From: G963667675 sp963667675 | GTDB lineage: Bacteria > Chloroflexota > Dehalococcoidia > Lucifugimonadales > UBA3495 | NCBI GenBank assembly: GCA_963667675.1 | Contig: OY763929.1 | Coordinates: 434,001-498,000 of the forward strand | Length of the DNA stretch: 64,000 nucleotides | Direction: 5' to 3' | Shown: positions 1 to 8,284 of the stretch, one piece after another | Layout: each line of letters opens with the position of its first letter | How positions within the stretch are numbered: position 1 is the stretch's first letter | The notes under the pieces: generated by a model | What the model saw: only the letters and a program-made list of their open reading frames with translations | The model's database searches: none | What the model was told of the DNA's origin: nothing | Position numbers and translations under genes: made by a program

Positions 1-850
1 GGGTCATGGCAACTATCACCATCCCCATGCCCAGGGCGTAGAGGAAGAAGTTGCCCACGACCTTCTGAAGGCTGAACCCGGCTACCCCGATACCCACTAC
101 CGAGATGAAAATGGGCAAAGTGCAACTCAGGGACGCGGTGCCGTAGCTCAAACCGAACAGAAAGTATCCCTTGGCGTTGACCTGGCTGGGGTCGCCCATG
201 CGGCTGGCCAGCCTGGCCGCGAGGCCGGTGTAGAGCTTGCCCCCGCCTACCATCCAAGCCCCTACCAGCACCAGCGCGATCCCTATAGCCAGGCCAAGCC
301 ACGGCAGCACGCTGCCGACAAAGGAGGCCGACGCCCCGACAATCGCGCCAACCACTCCGAACAGGAGTATGAACCCGGCGGAGACGGCCCCGCCGACCAG
401 AAGCGCTCGGCCCATAGTCCGGACGAAGGAGACCGACACTCTGACAACCCTTCGGAATAGGAGCGAGAACCCAACAGAGACCACCCCCGCGACTAATCGT
501 TCCCGGTCTGAGGGACTGACCGGAGGGAGGCTCTCGTCCTCGTTCACGTTGCTCCCCAGGTACAGGCCCAAATAAGCCGGAAGCATGGCAAAGCCGCATG
601 GATTGACCGCGGAAGCCATGCCGGCGGCGAGAGCGAAGAATGCCGAGGCGCTGATCAGGCCACCCAGCCATTGCTGGGAATTGCCCGATAGCGTCCCCTC
701 TACGAACAGGTTGATTTTGTCTATTCCGCCGCCTCCTCCTACGACTGCGGCGCCGACGATGGCGACGGCCAGGGCTGCTCCCGCCACAACCACGGGCAGG
801 ACCAAGCTACGCCAGAAATTCACATCGCGTTGGGCGAGTCCTCGCAGCAC
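1..850 (-). CDS. CcdA/DsbD-family cytochrome c biogenesis membrane protein (partial, 3' end outside window)
   Basis: This polytopic membrane protein would carry electrons from cytoplasmic thioredoxin to redox proteins outside the membrane. The reading frame is open from a GTG at 848-850 to the window edge, at least 283 residues. It begins with a hydrophobic segment, followed by an AVNPCGF(A)MLPAYLGLYLG-type segment and later a GLSYGTASLSCTLPIF segment. These are the two Cys-containing core helices of the CcdA family. A GAGGTCG sequence lies a few bases before the GTG, but the exact start is uncertain. A plausible client is the TlpA-like lipoprotein at 3467-4282, though the two are not adjacent. 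The family call is firm; the precise substrate is inference. Confidence 0.85.
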   Translation of the reverse strand, partial: MLRGLAQRDVNFWRSLVLPVVVAGAALAVAIVGAAVVGGGGGIDKINLFVEGTLSGNSQQWLGGLISASAFFALAAGMASAVNPCGFAMLPAYLGLYLGSNVNEDESLPPVSPSDRERLVAGVVSVGFSLLFRRVVRVSVSFVRTMGRALLVGGAVSAGFILLFGVVGAIVGASASFVGSVLPWLGLAIGIALVLVGAWMVGGGKLYTGLAARLASRMGDPSQVNAKGYFLFGLSYGTASLSCTLPIFISVVGIGVAGFSLQKVVGNFFLYALGMGMVIVAMT

Positions 851-1285
851 TATAGGACGACCTCAATAACTCACTGGTCTGGACATAGACTAGATACGCC
901 TTCTACTTGATTATACTCCCGCGGCCCGTTGTCAAGCGCCTGCTGCGGTCGAGACGCGATCCCATGGAGATTACTCGTACAGCCGGAGGTATCCTGCCCG
1001 CCGCTCTCGTTGTAGACTACGCGGCACGCACATTTCCCGGCCTATATCCAGGGATCCCAGCCGAGGCGGGTTGACGAGACTGACCTCGCGATACACTCAC
1101 CGGAATAAATGGCTCCTTCGGCTCAAGGCAGCATCCTTGTGACCGTCAACCGCAATGGAATACAATGGGGCGAACAGTGGTTGTGTTGGCTGGCAGATGC
1201 CCCTCTGAGGGCGGCAGCTGTGCAACCTGTCCAAGTCTCTTTCAAAGTGGGGCGCTTTCACGGCTCCTGAGGAAGGAATCGTACC
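851..1285. other. intergenic region without a recognised gene
   Basis: These 435 bases separate two divergently oriented genes. On the minus strand, TTGACA (930-935) and TATAAT (910-915) occur about 60 bases ahead of the CcdA-like start, but their spacing of 14 is too short for a normal sigma-70 promoter. A Shine-Dalgarno-like AGGAAGG lies just before the STAS gene. I see no conserved ORF, RNA gene or repeat here; the minus-strand frames are not protein-like. Confidence 0.5.
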
Positions 1286-1636
1286 ATGACGATAGACGTA
1301 GTCGAGTCCAACGGCCCCGCGATCCTGCTGAGGGCTAAAGGCCGGATAAACGTTCTCACCGCCGACTCGTTCGAGGCCGATGTCAGGGACGCTTGTGCCG
1401 GCAATCGCAGGGATGTCATTATTGACGGCTCGGCCGTGACCTATCTCAGCAGTGCAGGCTTGCGGGTTTTTATCCGCATTTGGAGGGACCTCAACGCCGA
1501 TAACCGCAACCTCCACGTCTGTGCTCTTAAGCCATATATACTGGAAGTTTTTCGTACAATCGGGTTCGACAAGCTCATACCCATCCACGCAGATGTCACT
1601 GCCGCGTTGGACGCGGTCCAGGGCCGCCGCAGTTAG
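1286..1636 (+). CDS. STAS-domain protein (anti-sigma factor antagonist type)
   Basis: The protein has 116 residues, essentially one STAS domain of the SpoIIAA/RsbV class. These bind an anti-sigma kinase and are switched by phosphorylation of a serine. The diagnostic segment VTYLSSAGLRVF (about residues 51-62) holds the expected phosphoacceptor at Ser55 or Ser56. AGGAAGG precedes the ATG at good spacing. No partner kinase or sigma factor is encoded nearby, so its regulatory circuit must lie elsewhere. It could instead act in a different STAS-based signalling module. Confidence 0.85.
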   Translation: MTIDVVESNGPAILLRAKGRINVLTADSFEADVRDACAGNRRDVIIDGSAVTYLSSAGLRVFIRIWRDLNADNRNLHVCALKPYILEVFRTIGFDKLIPIHADVTAALDAVQGRRS

Positions 1637-1796
1637 CAATCACTGGTCGGCGCAAGTGCGCTTCATGTCGTGAGGATGGACCTTCGCCTCCGCCGTTCAT
1701 GGCGCCGTCTTCTTCCACCATCGGGGCTAGGATGCTCCAGGCTCAGGTAATGGCAGGAATGCCAGGACGACCAACGAAATAGATGGAGGACAGCCG

Positions 1797-2882
1797 ATGC
1801 CGCACAAGGTTACAGGAGTCATTGCCGGCGCCAGGGGCGCAACTGTGGAACTGCGGGACATTCTTGTTCCAGACCCGGGCCCCGGCGAGGCGTTGGTGCG
1901 CGTCAAGGCTTGTGGGGTCTGTCATACCGACCTGCACTATCGGGAAGGGGCGATAAACGACGAATTCCCCTTTCTTCTTGGGCACGAGGCCTCGGGGACG
2001 GTGGAGGCCGTGGGCGGCGGAGTGGACGGCGTTGCACCCGGTGACTTTGTGGTCATTGCCTGGCGCGCGCCCTGCGGCGGCTGCCGGTCATGCTTGCGGG
2101 GGCGGCCCTGGTACTGCTTCGCCAGCCGGAACGCCAAGAACCCGATGACCCTGGCCGATGGCACATCGTTGTCTCCGGCCTTGGGTATTGGCGCTTTCAC
2201 CGAGCTTACCTTGGTGGACGCGGGGCAAGCAGTAAAGGTTGACCCGAAGGCCAGCCCGGCCGCCGCCGGGCTGGTAGGTTGCGGGATCATGGCGGGGTTG
2301 GGCGCGGCCATCAACACCGGCGCGGTGAGCCGCGGCGATTCCGTGGCCGTTATAGGATGCGGAGGCGTGGGAAACGCCGCCATCGCTGGCTCCAAGCTGG
2401 CCGGGGCACACACAATCATCGCAGTGGACATCGACGACCGCAAGCTCCAGTGGGCCCGGGACTTCGGCGCGACCCACACCGTCAACTCCTCCCAGACCGA
2501 CCCGGTGGAAACCATCCGCGGCCTTACCGGGGGCAACGGCGTCAACGTTGCCATCGAGGCGGTGGGCAACCCGGCGACTTACGAGCAGGCTTTCTATGCC
2601 AGGGACCACGCTGGGACGGTGGTGCTGGTGGGCGTACCCAGCCCGGACATGAAAATCGAGCTTCCGTTGCTGGAGGTCTTCGGCCGCGGCGGCGCTCTCA
2701 AGTCGTCTTGGTACGGGGACTGCCTTCCCACCCGCGACTTCCCGATGTATATCGACCTGTACCTCCAAGGCCGGCTGGACTTGGACCGCTTCGTCTCCGA
2801 GACCATTCCGCTGGACGGCGTGGAAGAAGCCTTCCACAAGATGGAGCGCGGCGAGGTGCTCAGGTCGGTGGTGCTGTTTTGA
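1797..2882 (+). CDS. Zn-dependent alcohol dehydrogenase, S-(hydroxymethyl)mycothiol dehydrogenase type
   Basis: This 361-residue medium-chain dehydrogenase resembles, along its whole length, the actinobacterial mycothiol-dependent formaldehyde dehydrogenase that oxidises S-(hydroxymethyl)mycothiol. Visible features are catalytic zinc ligands Cys42, His63 and Glu64 (GVCHTD, LGHEASG), structural zinc cysteines 93, 96, 99 and 107, the Rossmann motif VIGCGGVGNAA, and the ending ALKSSWYGDCLP...EVLRSVVLF, which is typical of this subgroup. GGAGG stands ahead of the ATG. If the assignment holds, the host either makes mycothiol or uses another thiol adduct. A plain alcohol dehydrogenase role is the alternative. 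The recognition is from memory of the family sequence. Confidence 0.8.
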   Translation: MPHKVTGVIAGARGATVELRDILVPDPGPGEALVRVKACGVCHTDLHYREGAINDEFPFLLGHEASGTVEAVGGGVDGVAPGDFVVIAWRAPCGGCRSCLRGRPWYCFASRNAKNPMTLADGTSLSPALGIGAFTELTLVDAGQAVKVDPKASPAAAGLVGCGIMAGLGAAINTGAVSRGDSVAVIGCGGVGNAAIAGSKLAGAHTIIAVDIDDRKLQWARDFGATHTVNSSQTDPVETIRGLTGGNGVNVAIEAVGNPATYEQAFYARDHAGTVVLVGVPSPDMKIELPLLEVFGRGGALKSSWYGDCLPTRDFPMYIDLYLQGRLDLDRFVSETIPLDGVEEAFHKMERGEVLRSVVLF

Positions 2883-2892
2883 CCCCGGCCTC

Positions 2893-3390
2893 ATGTTGTT
2901 GATTTTCGGCGGCCTTCCCGGAGTGGGCAAGACAGGAATTGCTGTTGCCCTGGCGAGGGCCATTGAGGCCGTGCATCTGCGCATCGATTCCATAGAGCAG
3001 GCGTTGCGCAACTCCCATGTGGCCATGTCGGGGCCGGAAGGGTATGCCGTCGCCTATGCGCTTGCCGAGGACAACCTGAGACTGGGACACACGGTGATAG
3101 CCGATTCGGTGAACCCGGTGGAAGAAACCCGGTCCGCCTGGCGCGAAGTAGCGCAACGGGCTGGGAAGCGTTACGTCGAGATTGAGATTGTCTGTTCCGA
3201 CCGGGAGGAGCACCGGCGGAGGGTTGAGACGCGTGTGTCCGACATCGCCGGGCGCCAATCGCCCACGTGGCGGCAGGTGTGCGACCGCGAATATGAATCC
3301 TGGCAGGCAGGCATTGTCGTAGATACAGCCGGACGGGATATCGACGCGAGCGTTTCGGATCTGCGAAAAAGACTGGAAGGGTTTGCCTGA
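2893..3390 (+). CDS. P-loop kinase-like ATPase
   Basis: The protein has 165 residues and starts with a Walker A motif, GLPGVGKT (7-14). The organisation resembles small P-loop kinases of the AAA_33/zeta-toxin-like group, which phosphorylate small molecules. The segment HTVIADSVNP fits the Walker B strand region, and a later arginine-rich stretch (EEHRRRVETR) could be the lid. It starts 10 bases after the dehydrogenase stop, so the two are probably co-transcribed. No antitoxin partner is visible, which argues against a zeta toxin. The substrate is unknown. Confidence 0.75.
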   Translation: MLLIFGGLPGVGKTGIAVALARAIEAVHLRIDSIEQALRNSHVAMSGPEGYAVAYALAEDNLRLGHTVIADSVNPVEETRSAWREVAQRAGKRYVEIEIVCSDREEHRRRVETRVSDIAGRQSPTWRQVCDREYESWQAGIVVDTAGRDIDASVSDLRKRLEGFA

Positions 3391-3466
3391 TCCCCGGGCC
3401 TGCCAGCGTGATGTGGGAATGCTAAGCGATGAATGAGTCGTTATTATTGCAGCAACCCATTGGCCC

Positions 3467-4282
3467 TCATGAGTCGCGCAGGCTCTCGAATATCTCGCGC
3501 CAGCCGTCGTCCGACATGCTGCCGGAGGCGATGCTGGAGGCTATGATCCCGTCGGCGTCAATGGTTGCAAAGGTTGCCTGCCGCGTTACACGGTAGTCTT
3601 CCAGCATGTCCCGATCTGCGACGGTCATCGGCCAACTGAAGCCCTCGCTTGACTTGTAGGAACGGATTACGGGGGCGCCTTCGTTAGGATCAACGCCCAC
3701 CGCAAGGAAGTCCACTTGGTCCGCATGCTCGGGGTATATGTCCTTAAGCTGCCTCAACGAGGCGCGGCAGGTTGGTCACCAGGTCGTGAAGAAGTAGAGG
3801 AGCACCGGACGGCCCTGGAAACTGTCGAGGGTCAACTGCTCCCCATCTGAGGTAGTCAGCATGAAATTCGGGGCCCGCTGTCCCGTCTCGTGTCCCACCT
3901 CAGGTTGTGGCTGGGTAGGCGGTGGGGCAGTGGCGATCTCTTCTGTGGGCTGTTGAGTAGCCGGTGTGGGCGTGGCGGCTTCCTCCGTAGGCTGCTGGGT
4001 AGCTGGCGCGGCAGTGGCGGCCTCTTGTGTGGGTGGCTGGGTAGGCGGCGAGGTAGGGGCAACCGCTTCCGTGGGCTGCTCGGTAGCCGATGTGGGGGTA
4101 GCGGCTTCTTGCGTGGGTTGCCGAGTAGCCGGTGAGGTAGTGACAGCCCCTTCTGTAGGCGAGTGGGTAGTCGGCGCCTCGGTGCCGGCATCATCGCCGC
4201 CGCAGGCAACGAGGAAGCTGGCGGCCAAGGCCAAGCCTAAAGCCAGGGCTCGAAACCTCAATCTTTTAGCGAAGCGGCTCAT
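3467..4282 (-). CDS. TlpA/ResA-like redoxin lipoprotein with in-frame UGA at the redox motif (probable selenoprotein)
   Basis: The frame starts at the ATG at 4280-4282, preceded by AAGGAT. It encodes a lipoprotein signal with lipobox LVAC (Cys27) and a long low-complexity P/T/E/Q/A linker (about 30-130). A TlpA/AhpC-type thioredoxin fold follows (QRAPNF, LDSFQGRPVLLYFFTTW). At codon 169 a TGA (3776-3778) replaces the first cysteine of the expected WCxxC. The same frame then continues as PTCR and about 100 further redoxin residues to 3467. Read through as selenocysteine, this gives a 271-residue protein with U169-P-T-C172. A hairpin sits at the right distance after the UGA. The usual cis-Pro region reads RQATFATID, so the proline appears to be replaced. 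The alternative is a Cys-to-stop nonsense mutation or a sequencing error. Tools that treat TGA as stop would split this gene in two. Confidence 0.75.
3751..3778 (-). promoter_or_regulatory. candidate bacterial SECIS hairpin downstream of the in-frame UGA
   Basis: On the mRNA, the UGA is followed by 17 nucleotides and then an apical loop GUU closed by the five-pair stem GCCUC/GAGGC (3759-3763 with 3751-3755). Bacterial SECIS elements need a hairpin just after the UGA, with the loop about 16-37 nucleotides away and a G in its first two positions. All of this is met. A lower CUG/CAG pairing is possible if one pair of the upper stem opens. The energy was not computed. Confidence 0.55.
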
Positions 4283-4375
4283 TGAAATCCTTATGTTCCA
4301 CAGCCATTGTATGCTTATTCCAGCTAGCCGCGCTAGCACCGGCTACAGTTAATGATGAGTCGGCGTCACCTTATC

Positions 4376-5341
4376 TCATCCACGTCTTGTCATCACTGAC
4401 CGGATTTCTTCCCGCTCCTCCGCGGTCATGTCCCAGTCCCCTGCTGCGGCGTTCTCCTCCATCTCTTCCGGCCGGCGCGTCCCAGCCAACGCTACTGAAA
4501 CCGTCGGCTCCGACGCCACCCACGCCAGCGCGAGCTGCGCCACCGAGAACCCCCTGTCCGCCGCCATCTCTTTTAGCGTGTCCACCTTCTTCAGGTTGGC
4601 AAGGAAGTGCTCGCCCTGGAAGAGCGGCTGCCCAAAGGCGCTCAGGCCCCGGCGCCAGTCGCCGTTCTCAAAGGTCGTCTCGGGAGTCATCGTCCCCGTC
4701 AGGAGCCCGTGGGCCAGGGAACCGTAGGCCATTATTCCCATGCCGTTGTCCCGGCAGAACGGGATGATTTCCGGCTCTGTCCTGAGATCGAACAGGTGGT
4801 AGCCGACCTGGTTGGTGATGATGGGGAATACGTCTAAGCATTCCGCCATCTGCTGCGGGCTGTGGTTGCTGACGCCACCGTACCTGATCTTGCCCTGCTT
4901 CTGAAATTCGACGAACGCTTCCATTGGCTCGGACATCGGGCGCTCCTCGTCCGGCCAGTGAATCAGCAGGAGGTCGAGATAGTCCGTGCCCAGGCGGGCC
5001 AGGCTCTCATCCAAGCCCTTGGCCAGCGTCTCCCTGGAACTGTCCCTGGGGCGGATTCCCCCGTCCAGGCCGGGCTGGTCCCACACCAGGCCGCCCTTGC
5101 TGACCAGCACAATCTCATCGCGCCTGCCCGCAATAGCTCTACCCAGCAGTTTCTCCCCCTCTCCCCATCCGTAGATGGCGGCGGTATCGAACAGCGTCAC
5201 GCCAAGTTCTATGGAGCGGTGTATGGCCCGGATGACCTGTTGCTCGTCGAAGGACCCGTAGTGGCCGCTGCCCATGGGCCAACCGCCGAATCCGATTGCC
5301 GAGGTCTCCAGGTCTGAATTTCCGAACTTCTTGTATCGCAT
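4376..5341 (-). CDS. aldo/keto reductase
   Basis: This 321-residue NADPH-dependent TIM-barrel reductase would reduce an aldehyde or ketone in the cytoplasm. The catalytic tetrad of the AKR family can be placed at Asp52, Tyr57, Lys82 and His128 (FDTAAIYGWG, LVSKGG, LLLIHWP). The length and the C-terminal cofactor-binding segment (VSVALAGTRRPEEM) are normal. GGAG precedes the ATG. The substrate cannot be inferred from the context. The gene is divergent from amt. Confidence 0.9.
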   Translation of the reverse strand: MRYKKFGNSDLETSAIGFGGWPMGSGHYGSFDEQQVIRAIHRSIELGVTLFDTAAIYGWGEGEKLLGRAIAGRRDEIVLVSKGGLVWDQPGLDGGIRPRDSSRETLAKGLDESLARLGTDYLDLLLIHWPDEERPMSEPMEAFVEFQKQGKIRYGGVSNHSPQQMAECLDVFPIITNQVGYHLFDLRTEPEIIPFCRDNGMGIMAYGSLAHGLLTGTMTPETTFENGDWRRGLSAFGQPLFQGEHFLANLKKVDTLKEMAADRGFSVAQLALAWVASEPTVSVALAGTRRPEEMEENAAAGDWDMTAEEREEIRSVMTRRG

Positions 5342-5410
5342 GGCTGCTCACTCCATCTCAGCGTCGGTGCAGGCGGGCTTCTCGTACCGGCGTATGGTTG
5401 ATTTAGAGAG

Positions 5411-5416
5411 TATAAT
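5411..5416 (+). promoter_or_regulatory. candidate -10 element ahead of amt
   Basis: A perfect TATAAT lies about 50 bases before the amt start codon. There is no good -35 hexamer at 16-18 bases upstream (TTGATT sits too close), so an activator-dependent promoter is possible. That would suit a nitrogen-controlled transporter. Confidence 0.35.
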
Positions 5417-5465
5417 TGGACGCTGTATTATTCAACCCCAAGCCTTCATATTGACAGGAGCAACG

Positions 5466-6683
<1,218 letters not shown>

Positions 6684-6698
6684 GGAAGGAGAACGCTA

Positions 6699-7025
6699 AT
6701 GGCTATGAAAATGGTCGCAGCAAGGATTCAGACTCACAGGCTTGACCCTGTGTACGCGGCCTTGTTGGAGGTCGGGGTCAGCAGCGTCACGGCCATCGAG
6801 GCGAAAGGGTATGGCGAAATGTTCGGTCACACCGAAGTCTACCGGGGTGCCGAGTACCAGGTTGCCTTCATGCAACTGGTGAAGATTGAAGCCATTGTGG
6901 ACGAAAGCCTGGTAGAGCAGACCGTAGCCGCCCTCAGGGAGGCCAGTTCCACCGACCCTGAGCGCCGCAGCAGGGTATGGGTCCACGACCTGCTGCTGGG
7001 AGACCCGGCGGGGGAAAGTTCCTGA
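6699..7025 (+). CDS. P-II family nitrogen regulator with an altered nucleotide-binding loop
   Basis: The protein has 108 residues and is GlnB/GlnK-like. The N-terminal half and T-loop are well kept (KGYG, GHTEVYRGAEY, with Tyr53 at the position uridylylated in enterobacteria). The segment that is normally TGxxGDGKIFV, which binds ATP/ADP, reads STDPERRSRVWV here, so the GDG is lost and the lysine is replaced by arginine. GGAAGGAG precedes the ATG. Its position directly after amt indicates control of ammonium uptake. Ligand sensing may differ from that of standard P-II proteins. Confidence 0.88.
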   Translation: MAMKMVAARIQTHRLDPVYAALLEVGVSSVTAIEAKGYGEMFGHTEVYRGAEYQVAFMQLVKIEAIVDESLVEQTVAALREASSTDPERRSRVWVHDLLLGDPAGESS

Positions 7026-7027
7026 TA

Positions 7028-7044
7028 GCCCCTCAGCGAGGGGC
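7028..7044. terminator. GC-rich hairpin after the P-II gene
   Basis: GCCCCTC and GAGGGGC form a seven-pair stem with a three-base loop, starting three bases after the P-II stop. No T-run follows on either strand, so it is at best a weak or Rho-assisted terminator, or an mRNA 3' stabiliser. Confidence 0.4.
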
Positions 7045-7052
7045 CGGGCCGG

Positions 7053-7211
7053 CTAGTCCGCCTGCCCCTCCAACTGAGTAGGCGGCTGTTCCGGGGATTC
7101 CTCGGGCGCATTCTCCCGGTCCTCGTCCGCAGGGGGCCGCCTCAGCAGGCTGGACGCCGCAAATCCCATGGAGAGCAACACTGCTCCCGCGGCGCAAATG
7201 GCTCAAAGCAT
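7053..7211 (-). CDS. possible small membrane protein frame with UGA as codon 3
   Basis: A GGGAGG ribosome-binding site precedes ATG-CTT-TGA, and the frame then stays open for 49 more codons. It encodes one hydrophobic segment (AICAAGAVLLSMGFAAS), a basic LLRR boundary and an acidic, proline-rich tail ending in TAG at 7053. The frame looks genuine apart from the TGA. The TGA could be a TGG-to-TGA mutation, a sequence error, or selenocysteine giving U-A-I-C. A seven-pair hairpin with a GUGU loop begins 14 nucleotides after the UGA, with the loop 21 nucleotides away. This is a weak candidate. Confidence 0.25.
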
Positions 7212-7233
7212 TTGGTCAACCTCCCGGTGCGCC

Positions 7234-7365
7234 TCAGCCTGCCGATATACCCGTCGCGGAGGGATCGATGCTTCCACGCTTGCTCCTGCCCTCATAGGCT
7301 CCGAGTCTCTTGATGGCCCTGACTATCCGGTTGCTGGAGCATAAGGGCAATCGGCTGAATGCCAT
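7234..7365 (-). pseudogene. hicA: truncated or frameshifted HicA-type toxin
   Basis: The ATG at 7363-7365 lies two bases after the hicB stop. The 43-residue product starts like HicA (MAFSRLPLCSSNRIVRAIKRLGAYEG) and reaches KRGS. At this point family members have GSH carrying the catalytic histidine, but the frame reads ID and stops shortly after. In the neighbouring frame the bases spell SHRSLRDG, as if one base had been lost. The remaining C-terminal half of HicA cannot be recognised. This is probably an inactive toxin beside an intact antitoxin. Confidence 0.5.
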
Positions 7366-7367
7366 GC

Positions 7368-7682
7368 CTATGCGCCGGCGCCGGCGGGAACCCTCTGACA
7401 AATGGGTTGGACGACTTTGTCCAAGACTTGCCCGACCGGTATAGTCCACTGGACCTCGGTCGCGCTCTCATGTACCTTAATCTTTCTCTCGGCGAATACC
7501 TTTTCCCTGGTGCCTACTTCCTCTAGAGCATCGAGATGCACCGTCACGGCTTCTCGAAGATTAGCCAGCGCCTCTTCAATGGTGTCGCCACAGGTGGCTG
7601 TTCCCAATTCAGGACAATGGGCTGCAAATTGGCCGTCTTCCTCGTCCACCACCAGTGTCAGGATGATATAGCCTTCAGCCAC
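7368..7682 (-). CDS. hicB: HicB-family antitoxin-like protein
   Basis: The 104-residue protein has the HicB partial RNase-H-like fold: YIILTLVVDEEDGQFAAHCPELGTATCGDTIEEALANLREAV. It is read from the GTG at 7680-7682, with GGAGG upstream. HicB proteins neutralise the HicA mRNA nuclease and often repress their own promoter. Here the adjacent hicA looks degraded, so hicB may be an orphan. The C-terminal part (EVQWTIPVGQVLDKVVQPI) is not a standard helix-turn-helix. Confidence 0.75.
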   Translation of the reverse strand: MAEGYIILTLVVDEEDGQFAAHCPELGTATCGDTIEEALANLREAVTVHLDALEEVGTREKVFAERKIKVHESATEVQWTIPVGQVLDKVVQPICQRVPAGAGA

Positions 7683-7693
7683 GGGATGCCTCC

Positions 7694-7752
7694 GTACACT
7701 CTGGTCTAGCTAGGATAAATCCATTGTGTACCAGGGCTGATAAAGGTGTCAA
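7694..7752 (-). promoter_or_regulatory. candidate hicB promoter and operator
   Basis: On the minus strand, TTGACA (7747-7752) is followed after 16 bases by TACACA (7725-7730). GTACAC (7694-7699) and GTGTAC (7726-7731) form an inverted pair centred near a CTAGCTAG palindrome (7706-7713). The upstream half-site overlaps the -10 element, as expected for autorepression by an antitoxin. Confidence 0.4.
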
Positions 7753-7900
7753 TCGCCATTTCCGCAGGCTCAGTGGGACCCTTACCAATATCCGTTGGTC
7801 TGGACATGCGAACTTCCTCGGGTGTTTCCCGGGGTTTGCACTGGTTAATGCGAGGGAAATGGAAAGTCGTTAAACCGGGCCGCTACCCAGGTTGCCCACG
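7753..7900. other. noncoding stretch between the hicB promoter and a gene remnant
   Basis: I see no recognisable gene, tRNA or repeat in this stretch. It leads directly into the molybdenum-hydroxylase remnant and may be the decayed upstream part of that locus. Confidence 0.4.
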
Positions 7901-8134
7901 GCTTGACACCCATTGCCCAACGACATAGATTGCCTACGGGCGCCCGGCCCATCCGCCACGACGGCCGCGACAAAGTCACCGGCGCCGCCAAGTACGGCGC
8001 CGACACCCATAATCCCCCCGCTGGCGGCCCTTTCCAACGCAATTTACGACGCTGTGGGCGTACGCCTCAGGAAGCTGCCCATGACCCCCGGCAGCATCCT
8101 GGAAGCCCTGGAAGAAAAGAAGGCCCGGCAGTAG
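7901..8134 (+). pseudogene. internal-deletion remnant of a xanthine dehydrogenase/CoxL-type molybdopterin-binding subunit
   Basis: One frame reads TGARPIRHDGRDKVTGAAKYGAD, the characteristic N-terminus of large molybdenum-hydroxylase subunits. About 40 bases later another frame reads LSNAIYDAVGVRLRKLPMTP and LEALEEKKARQ-stop, the characteristic C-terminus of the same family. Intact members have about 700-800 residues, so some 2 kb have been lost between the two ends. Neither part can make a working enzyme. The call rests on family-pattern recognition at both ends. Confidence 0.65.
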
Positions 8135-8284
8135 GGCGGGGGGCCTGGACAACGTCGGTATCCCGGCCTTTGGAACTGGCCGCAATCGGCTCTCAATGTC
8201 ATTGTATCTACGCTGGCGCGGGCGTAAAGTTGTTCCCATCGCATCCAAGAAGCATTATGTTGGTTTCCGGTATTGGAGGAAGAA

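Noticed and set aside
910..935. TTGACA and TATAAT on the minus strand ahead of the CcdA-like gene
   Set aside because: The spacing of 14 is too short for a normal sigma-70 promoter. It is mentioned in the gap entry but not called.
2893..3390. P-loop protein as a zeta toxin
   Set aside because: No epsilon-type antitoxin is nearby, and the gene sits directly behind a metabolic dehydrogenase.
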